Source of the DNA: Flavobacterium aurantiibacter
GTDB lineage: Bacteria > Bacteroidota > Bacteroidia > Flavobacteriales > Flavobacteriaceae
Assembly (NCBI RefSeq): GCF_002251775.1
Contig: NZ_NOXX01000191.1
Location: 1-38,228, forward strand
Length of the DNA: 38,228 nt
Direction of reading: 5' to 3'
Shown here piece after piece: positions 33,692 to 38,228 of the stretch. Each line of letters begins with the position of its first letter. The first letter of the stretch is position 1. The position numbers and the translations under genes were made by a program. The notes beneath the pieces were generated by a model. The model ran no database searches and was not told the origin of the DNA. It saw only the letters and a program-made list of their open reading frames with translations.

Positions 33692-34313
33692 TTCGTTTGT
33701 ACAGCAGTATGGATAATTGAACCACGCCTAAGAGTAAAAACGCAGCTCCCAAAATCTGCTTCAACGAAAATGTACCGGTAAATGCGCCACTATTTAAATA
33801 ACTGAGACAGAAAATAAACGTTAACATGCCCACGGTAGTTCCTATTAACGTCCCACCCAAGTAGAAGCTAAATCGATCAAGCCTTGTGTCGGCGAACTTA
33901 GAAGAAACCACGTAAATGTTCCAAGCTACCCAAAACGGCAATTGAAAAAAATTTAAACTACTTAATACAATACCTCTTTGAAACGAACCGAAACTTTCGA
34001 AAGGATTGGCTACTGTAGTTTGTGTTTCCACAGAAGAAAACAGCAGGGAAAAGCCGATGGCAATCAAAAAGAAATTCGAAAACAACTTCAAAAAAAACTG
34101 CAAACGCTGTTGCTTACTCAACAGAGCCGCGAAATAGAACGTGCTCGAAATTACTAGGGCTTCAATGAGTACAACTCCAGCAATAAAGGCAAGTAAATCG
34201 GCGATTCCGATTTGGGAATAAATTGAAAAGCCTACTAAATTTAAGTATCCAAGCGGAACCGACCCTATAAAAGAGATGACAAATCCGGCCAGTAGCGCTC
34301 TAAGTACTTTCAT
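33675..34313 (-). CDS. LysE/RhtB-family-like membrane transporter
   Basis: This is a 212-residue membrane protein with about six transmembrane segments. The N-terminus VLRALLAGFVISFIGSVPLGYLNLVG resembles the LysE translocator family (F-x-x-S-x-x-P-G-P-like). The family exports amino acids or small metabolites; the substrate is unknown. Its start overlaps the ATP-grasp stop by one base (TAATG), which puts it last in a tight operon. Its final 17 bases overlap the end of the convergent large T9SS cargo gene. The match to LysE is at fold level only, so other small multi-pass transporters are possible. Confidence 0.75.
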   Translation of the reverse strand: MKVLRALLAGFVISFIGSVPLGYLNLVGFSIYSQIGIADLLAFIAGVVLIEALVISSTFYFAALLSKQQRLQFFLKLFSNFFLIAIGFSLLFSSVETQTTVANPFESFGSFQRGIVLSSLNFFQLPFWVAWNIYVVSSKFADTRLDRFSFYLGGTLIGTTVGMLTFIFCLSYLNSGAFTGTFSLKQILGAAFLLLGVVQLSILLYKRISVSK

Positions 34314-35395
34314 TAAAAATTTTGGATGGTCTGATTGAGCTTGTTATGCATGCGTAATTCTGCCATGCCTTCGCGAAACGTAAGGTATCGAAAACCGCGT
34401 TTGTGATTCATCCTAGAAATACGATACATGTACGCGAAATGTCGGCACAACTCGTTCCAAGCAAAGAAAATCCCGTGCTTCGGATCATAAATATGTGTCG
34501 GTTCACTACCTGCACCATTCACTTCCACAAACATAAAATTTTTCCCCGCTTGTAAATCGGCTTTTGATTTAAACATCACATCAATTCGTCCGAAATAAAA
34601 ATCGGGCATTTGCTTTACATATTTTTCAATACCTAAACACATTTCAGTTGTAATCCAATCCGAGTAATCGTAAAATTTCGATCCGCGAGCGTGATTCCCA
34701 AACGGAACAATAATTTTACTTTTTCCAACTTCTAAAACCTCTTGCAAATTAATCGCACCTTGCCTTTTAATCGCCGAAAGTTGCATCGCAAAACGTAAAT
34801 TTTTCAGCAATAACTGTTCAATCGTCGATTTTCCATCACCAACCACAGTCAAAAATTCTTTACCAACAATTCCGGTAATGCGCCCGTTTTCTTCGCCAGG
34901 CAAGCGCACATAAAAGATTCCTACCTCACTGCTGTACGGAATCAGATTTTGTAAAATGTATTTGAAGTCGGCTTGTTGGTGATAATTCAACCATTGTTCT
35001 GAGTTTTCCAACTTAACAACAGCCGATCCGCGCAAACCCATATCGGGCTTAGCAATGCACGGAAATACAATGTTGTTGCGCTCCCGTTCGGCATTACAGC
35101 TCTCGAAATCTGCATCCGGCGAAACTAAAATTGTAGTCGGATACGCTTCTTTGGGTAACTGATCGTAAATATCTTTCTTACTTTCATTCAAATAACCGCC
35201 GTTCTTGATATTCGGATTGCAAGCATTAAAGAAGAAAATATGGCGCTCGCGCAAGGCATAAAATGCCCATTGAAAATAAATGGGAACATAAACCACTTGA
35301 AACGGCCAATATTCCCAATTGAATAGTTTATGAAAAAAAATGCGGATTTTAAGCAACGGATATCGGGTTTTCTTTGTTTTCGAGCAAATCAACAT
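34313..35395 (-). CDS. ATP-grasp family protein (D-Ala-D-Ala ligase-like fold)
   Basis: This is a 360-residue protein with an ATP-grasp core. FPCIAKPDMGLRGSAVVKL near 110-130 is the ATP-binding lysine/glycine-rich loop. FKYILQNLIPYSSEVGIFYVR follows, then GKEFLTVVGDGKSTIEQLLL, and FYFGRIDVMFKS to MFVEVNGAGSEP near 275-300 supplies the metal-binding Asp, Glu and Asn. Such proteins ligate an amine to a carboxylate, but the substrate cannot be inferred. The N-terminal region has a hydrophobic stretch (FNWEYWPFQVVYVPIYFQWAF) as if membrane-associated. The ATG at 35395 overlaps the NRDE gene by 47 bases. A TTG about 13 codons later would nearly remove the overlap and is a credible alternative start. 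Confidence 0.82.
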   Translation of the reverse strand: MLICSKTKKTRYPLLKIRIFFHKLFNWEYWPFQVVYVPIYFQWAFYALRERHIFFFNACNPNIKNGGYLNESKKDIYDQLPKEAYPTTILVSPDADFESCNAERERNNIVFPCIAKPDMGLRGSAVVKLENSEQWLNYHQQADFKYILQNLIPYSSEVGIFYVRLPGEENGRITGIVGKEFLTVVGDGKSTIEQLLLKNLRFAMQLSAIKRQGAINLQEVLEVGKSKIIVPFGNHARGSKFYDYSDWITTEMCLGIEKYVKQMPDFYFGRIDVMFKSKADLQAGKNFMFVEVNGAGSEPTHIYDPKHGIFFAWNELCRHFAYMYRISRMNHKRGFRYLTFREGMAELRMHNKLNQTIQNF

Positions 35396-36050
35396 ACTTC
35401 ATTTCCAAACCTGTATCGGTTTCTACTAATTGAGTAATGCTTATGGTTTGCAGTTGATTTGCGCGCTTCATTACTATACCGTTTTGAGAGTTTCCGGCAT
35501 TTTTCAAGTTGTGAAATTTGAAAATGGTATCGGCATCTGGCTGCGGATTCCTTTCTAAAAACTCGGCAAACCAACGTTCGCGTTCCAATCGGGTTTCGGC
35601 ATCGTACAAGGTAGCCGACGAATAAATATGGTTGTCGTTTCTCGATAAGAGCTTTAGAAACTTTTCGGAACCATTCCAACGAAATTCGTGTAAACTACCG
35701 TTTTGATAAATCACTAAGGTAAAAGGCTCCACGCGATCGAGATCAATCGAATCGATACCCGCAATAATATCGTCTTGAATCAGTAATTCCAAGACAATCA
35801 AACCTCTACTTAGTCGGTACGGCGGTTGGTGTTTGTGCTTTTCGAAGGCGCCATTCAGTAAAACAATGGCTTTTTGCTGGGTATCGGTTGCAAACCAAGT
35901 TCCGCCGGCAGCAGGATCTTTCGGAAAAAAAACCGATTTCCCTTTCACTTCGTAAAACCGCGGCGTTTCGGCACGACGATAAGTAACCTCGTCGCGGTTC
36001 GAAGTGATAATTAATTTATTGTTTTTGGAAACAACAGTTACTGTGCACAT
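35349..36050 (-). CDS. NRDE family protein (TANGO2-like)
   Basis: This 233-residue protein has the family-defining NRDE at residues 18-21 and starts MCTVTVV. Cys2 would become an N-terminal nucleophile if the methionine is removed, as in Ntn-hydrolase folds. Further family features are PAAGGTWFATD near 47-57 and IVLLNGA. The biochemical role of the family is unsettled; TANGO2 homologues have been linked to heme handling and lipid metabolism. It overlaps dinB-like by 13 bases and the ATP-grasp gene by 47 bases, so it is translated with both. Confidence 0.86.
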   Translation of the reverse strand: MCTVTVVSKNNKLIITSNRDEVTYRRAETPRFYEVKGKSVFFPKDPAAGGTWFATDTQQKAIVLLNGAFEKHKHQPPYRLSRGLIVLELLIQDDIIAGIDSIDLDRVEPFTLVIYQNGSLHEFRWNGSEKFLKLLSRNDNHIYSSATLYDAETRLERERWFAEFLERNPQPDADTIFKFHNLKNAGNSQNGIVMKRANQLQTISITQLVETDTGLEMKYVDLLENKENPISVA

Positions 36051-36526
36051 TGCTGTCGGTAAGCTATAGTTGAGCGCGCAACGCCAAAACTTTCAGGAAT
36101 GTCGATATCTTTAATTCCGAGTAGCGCCACTTTAATCAAGGCTTGATGATGTATGCAATGCTCGTAGTTGTAGAGCAATTCGCGCTGATAATTTGTAGCG
36201 ATGTTCAGGTTTTGTCCGTCGACGGTTTGCACTAAGGCAAGCAACTTATCATCTTTGATCAAGCTTACTTTCAGACCATTTATAGCATCAATGGCTGCTG
36301 CTACCGAAGTTTGAAGCAGCAGGTCGCGCTTACGGTTGTCGTAATGAACCTCGGCTGTAGTGTAAGCTTGTTCCAAACACTGAAACATTTCGATAATATG
36401 ACGCGTGTGTTCTCCAATGCTGGCTTCGCTTAAAGAAGAATTCTTAGCGGTATAAGCAGCATTATCGAGCTGTTCTAAAACAAACAGCAAATTATCAAGT
36501 CCAGCGTCAACAGCAGAAAACATCAT
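36038..36526 (-). CDS. DinB-like (YfiT-fold) putative metal-dependent protein
   Basis: This is a 162-residue, mostly helical protein of the DinB/YfiT fold. Candidate metal histidines are in SIGEHTRHIIEMF near residues 37-49 and in NYEHCIHHQALIKVALL near 120-137, matching the usual H...H-x3-H arrangement of the family. Members include bacillithiol or mycothiol-dependent transferases and many uncharacterised stress proteins. The name does not imply DNA polymerase IV. It starts 3 bases after the DoxX gene and overlaps NRDE. Two ATG codons (36526 and 36523) are in tandem; I took the first. Confidence 0.82.
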   Translation of the reverse strand: MMFSAVDAGLDNLLFVLEQLDNAAYTAKNSSLSEASIGEHTRHIIEMFQCLEQAYTTAEVHYDNRKRDLLLQTSVAAAIDAINGLKVSLIKDDKLLALVQTVDGQNLNIATNYQRELLYNYEHCIHHQALIKVALLGIKDIDIPESFGVARSTIAYRQQCAQ

Positions 36527-36529
36527 GAG

Positions 36530-36907
36530 TTACATTTTAGTTTCAATCCTTTTTACGGGATATCTAAATACAAAGAAAGAACAAACAAGAACAATTACCG
36601 CCAAAATAAACAAAAATCCGCCGTCGTTCTGCACTTCCAGTCCTAAAACAAATATATGTGAAAAAACCGCGCCAAACATAGTTCCTCCGGCAAGTAATGC
36701 GCCCCAACGTGAATATTTACCTGAAATCAGCAAAATAGCCGCAATTAATTCAACAATACCCGAACCGATACGTCCAAACGGTTCAACACCCAGCTGTGTG
36801 AAAATCCAAACACTTTCAGCGGCTCCTGTAAATTTGAAAAACAAAGTTTGCAATAAAATGCCAGCTGCGGCAAATCGGGCAATGTGGTAAACAATTTTAC
36901 TTTTCAT
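36530..36907 (-). CDS. DoxX family membrane protein
   Basis: This is a small 125-residue inner-membrane protein with four transmembrane helices. AARFAAAGILLQTLFFKFTGA near residues 9-29 is the typical DoxX first helix, and GSGIVELIAAILLISGKYSRWGALLAGGTM at 47-76 is the conserved core. DoxX proteins are thought to be redox-associated membrane components (thiosulfate:quinone oxidoreductase subunits or oxidative stress complexes). The start overlaps the YHS gene stop by one base (TAATG), so translation is coupled to it. Confidence 0.88.
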   Translation of the reverse strand: MKSKIVYHIARFAAAGILLQTLFFKFTGAAESVWIFTQLGVEPFGRIGSGIVELIAAILLISGKYSRWGALLAGGTMFGAVFSHIFVLGLEVQNDGGFLFILAVIVLVCSFFVFRYPVKRIETKM

Positions 36908-37368
36908 TACTGATTGATTTTACGCCAATTTGCATCAGCTTTGGTTTTCAAATTCTTTTCATCCTTATTCCAACTTTTTAAAGTGTTGTTAAAGTACGCA
37001 TTGTAAAACAAATACAATTTCCCGTCTAAAATTTTAAAAGTCTTTACATCAACCTCAACCTTTTCGCCATTAGCACCCATCGCATACGCGCACCAGCCGC
37101 CGTATTGTGGAACGTACTTTTTTGCATCGGCCAAAAACAATTTTTGGTTTGCTTCCGACTTAAAGTAATACGTTACCCCGCGAAAAGACGCTTTAAACTT
37201 AGCATCGCCTTTCTGCGGACCGCCGTTCGAGAAATACGAAACCGGATCGTAGCCTTCCAGCGCCAAGCCTTTTTCAACATTGTAATTCGAAATTTTGTCA
37301 GCGCTTTGCTGACCGTAGCTAACAGCCATCCCGGCTACCAACCACAATAGTACCATACGTAATTTCAT
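36907..37368 (-). CDS. YHS domain-containing exported protein
   Basis: The product is 153 residues from the ATG at 37368, with a signal peptide (RMVLLWLVAGMAVSYGQQ). The YHS-like domain reads LALEGYDPVSYFSNGGPQKGDAKF, then GVTYYFKSEANQKLFLADAKKYVPQYGGWCAYAM near 60-95. It keeps the YGGWC segment with its single cysteine. YHS domains are short, cysteine-bearing, metal-associated modules; the precise ligand is unknown. The frame stays open 23 codons upstream into the crp end, but a signal peptide begins only at the chosen ATG. It begins an operon with DoxX and DinB. Confidence 0.87.
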   Translation of the reverse strand: MKLRMVLLWLVAGMAVSYGQQSADKISNYNVEKGLALEGYDPVSYFSNGGPQKGDAKFKASFRGVTYYFKSEANQKLFLADAKKYVPQYGGWCAYAMGANGEKVEVDVKTFKILDGKLYLFYNAYFNNTLKSWNKDEKNLKTKADANWRKINQ

Positions 37369-37420
37369 TTTGTTAGGTTTTAAAGTTGAAGCAAAGTTGC
37401 GGCAACTCACAAAATGAAAA

Positions 37421-37436
37421 TGTCGGTTAGCCGACA
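37421..37436. promoter_or_regulatory. Perfect palindrome at the crp stop codon
   Basis: TGTCGG at 37421-37426 and CCGACA at 37431-37436 flank TTAG; the crp-type gene's stop codon lies in the centre. A second palindrome, GTTGC-G-GCAAC, lies at 37396-37406. Both precede the YHS gene by 28-68 bases. The first could be an operator for the adjacent regulator or an RNA hairpin. There is no T-run after it, so it is not a canonical terminator. Confidence 0.5.
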
Positions 37437-38128
37437 CTTGCCACTAATTTCTTAAAATTAGCGTAATTCGGAAAGGTAATTTCTTTGCGGTTATAGGTAA
37501 TAACGCCCGTATTTTCAAGCTCCGACAGCAATTGAACGGCAGTTTGCCGCGACGAGCAAATAATTTGAGAAATGTCGGCCTGCGTCAGAAAATTCTCTAA
37601 GGTAACCGTTGATCCCGTTTTTACGCCGTCTTTCTCCGACCAATCGTTTAAGAAGTATAACAAACGTGATTTGGCTTCTTTTCGCATCAAGTTTTGATAG
37701 CTGTTGCGAATCCGACGCATTTTAAAGCCTACGAATTTGGTATAACTGAGCGCTAATTCGGGATATTTGAGCAATAAGTTCTCGAAATCGGCTACGGTAA
37801 AGCTGCAAATGAGCACTTCGTCGGAAAGCACTTTCGCTTCTGTGGTGTAGGTGGTATCGGGTTCCAGCGTGAGGGCGCCAAACAAATCGCCGCGTTCGAG
37901 CAAATCTTCAACCGATTCGTTGCCCGCTTCGTCGGTCACGGTAAGTTTTATACGTCCTTTTTTAAGTAGGAAAATCCGCGGTTCTTCGATTTCAGATAGG
38001 CGGATAATCTCGTTGTGCTTTGCTTTTTTAAAACCCGTGATGATACAGAGTTGTTTGATTTGCTCGTTTTTAAGCACTTGAAACAACTTATGGTCGCGCA
38101 GGTACCAATATTTTAGTGTATCACTCAT
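37427..38128 (-). CDS. Crp/Fnr family transcriptional regulator
   Basis: This is a 233-residue regulator with an N-terminal cyclic-nucleotide-binding-like domain (FKKAKHNEIIRLSEIEEPRIFLLKKGRIKLT near 33-63, GDLFGALTLE near 81-90). A dimerisation helix (residues about 118-150) leads to a C-terminal winged helix: LTQADISQIICSSRQTAVQLLSELENTGVI at about 180-209. The cysteine cluster of oxygen-sensing FNR is absent, and the ligand is unknown. It lies 58 bases upstream of the YHS gene on the same strand, so it may regulate the YHS-DoxX-DinB run. Its own promoter region contains the terminal inverted repeat with an FNR-like palindrome. Confidence 0.93.
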   Translation of the reverse strand: MSDTLKYWYLRDHKLFQVLKNEQIKQLCIITGFKKAKHNEIIRLSEIEEPRIFLLKKGRIKLTVTDEAGNESVEDLLERGDLFGALTLEPDTTYTTEAKVLSDEVLICSFTVADFENLLLKYPELALSYTKFVGFKMRRIRNSYQNLMRKEAKSRLLYFLNDWSEKDGVKTGSTVTLENFLTQADISQIICSSRQTAVQLLSELENTGVITYNRKEITFPNYANFKKLVASVG

Positions 38129-38181
38129 GTGCTAAAATTACAAGTTTTGTTGAATTGCAAGAAAGAATTTTTAACAACTGT

Positions 38182-38226
38182 TTTTTAGCACACGACAAAA
38201 AACATAATTGATTAAAAATCAATAAA
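38182..38226 (-). repeat. Right copy of terminal inverted repeat, upstream of the crp-type gene
   Basis: On the minus strand this is the same 45-base sequence as positions 1-45, with one mismatch. The nested palindrome is at 38207-38223 (ATTGATT-AAA-AATCAAT). It includes TTGAT and ATCAA half-sites separated by five bases, close to the FNR form TTGAT-N4-ATCAA but one base longer. It ends 53 bases before the crp-type ATG at 38128. Confidence 0.9.
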
Positions 38227-38228
38227 AT

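Noticed and set aside
37369..37437. Upstream extension of the YHS protein
   Set aside because: It would overlap the crp-type gene and place 23 residues before an otherwise normal signal peptide.
1..38226. Composite transposon or genomic island bounded by the terminal inverted repeats
   Set aside because: The interior is core metabolism and T9SS genes in familiar flavobacterial order. There is no transposase or integrase and no sign of foreign composition. A contig ending at a repeat is simpler.
1..38228. CRISPR arrays, tRNA or rRNA genes, toxin-antitoxin or defence genes
   Set aside because: No regularly spaced repeats, cloverleaf-like segments or recognisable defence proteins were found on either strand.

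Overview
The window reads as a chromosomal contig from a Flavobacteriia-type member of the Bacteroidota. Three observations support this. It carries type IX secretion (T9SS) and gliding genes (porV, porU, gldJ) and two large T9SS cargo proteins, one with a C-terminal sorting domain and one with a gliding-associated C-terminus. Several promoters match the Bacteroidota -7 motif TAnnTTTG. Gene neighbourhoods such as gldJ/porU/porV/cdd/pdhA/pdhC are familiar from this group. I see no rRNA, tRNA, CRISPR array, integrase or transposase gene. The content is mostly core metabolism and envelope biogenesis.

Layout. 92-5621 (+): a translationally coupled purK - thioredoxin-like - purE operon (de novo purine synthesis), then an M3 metallopeptidase and a cation diffusion facilitator. 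5746-6474 (-): a UbiA-like membrane protein. 6609-10644 (+): glycine decarboxylase gcvP and a ketoacyl-ACP synthase III. 10964-12724 (-): a secreted SBBP-type T9SS cargo. 13103-16030 (+): methyltransferase, GT2 glycosyltransferase, a 17-codon prepilin-like remnant, and an MlaE/MlaF-type lipid ABC transporter pair. 16062-18444 (-): SDR, SprT-like protein and mannose-1-phosphate guanylyltransferase. 18656-21250 (-): pyruvate dehydrogenase E1 alpha and E2. 21405-27017 (-): cytidine deaminase, porV and the sortase porU. 27218-33691 (+): gldJ, murF and a 1089-residue repeat protein with a gliding-associated C-terminus. 33675-38128 (-): a compact seven-gene run, crp/fnr-type regulator - YHS - DoxX - DinB - NRDE - ATP-grasp - LysE, with overlapping genes.

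How they work together. PorU is the T9SS sortase and PorV its shuttle partner; GldJ stabilises the gliding/T9SS machinery. The two cargo proteins here are probable clients. ManC, the GT2 and the methyltransferase fit surface polysaccharide or envelope synthesis. MlaEF and MurF add lipid asymmetry and peptidoglycan functions.

Most notable observations: (1) both ends of the window carry the same sequence in inverted orientation (45 bp, one mismatch), containing a 17-bp palindrome; (2) a 17-codon ORF ending in the prepilin motif FTLIEML is wedged between the glycosyltransferase and mlaE with ATGA overlaps on both sides; (3) the crp-YHS-DoxX-DinB-NRDE-ATP-grasp-LysE run carries a perfect TGTCGG/CCGACA palindrome at the crp stop codon. 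I did not find a clear novel defence or mobile system. The best candidates for something undescribed are the crp-led operon and the prepilin remnant.
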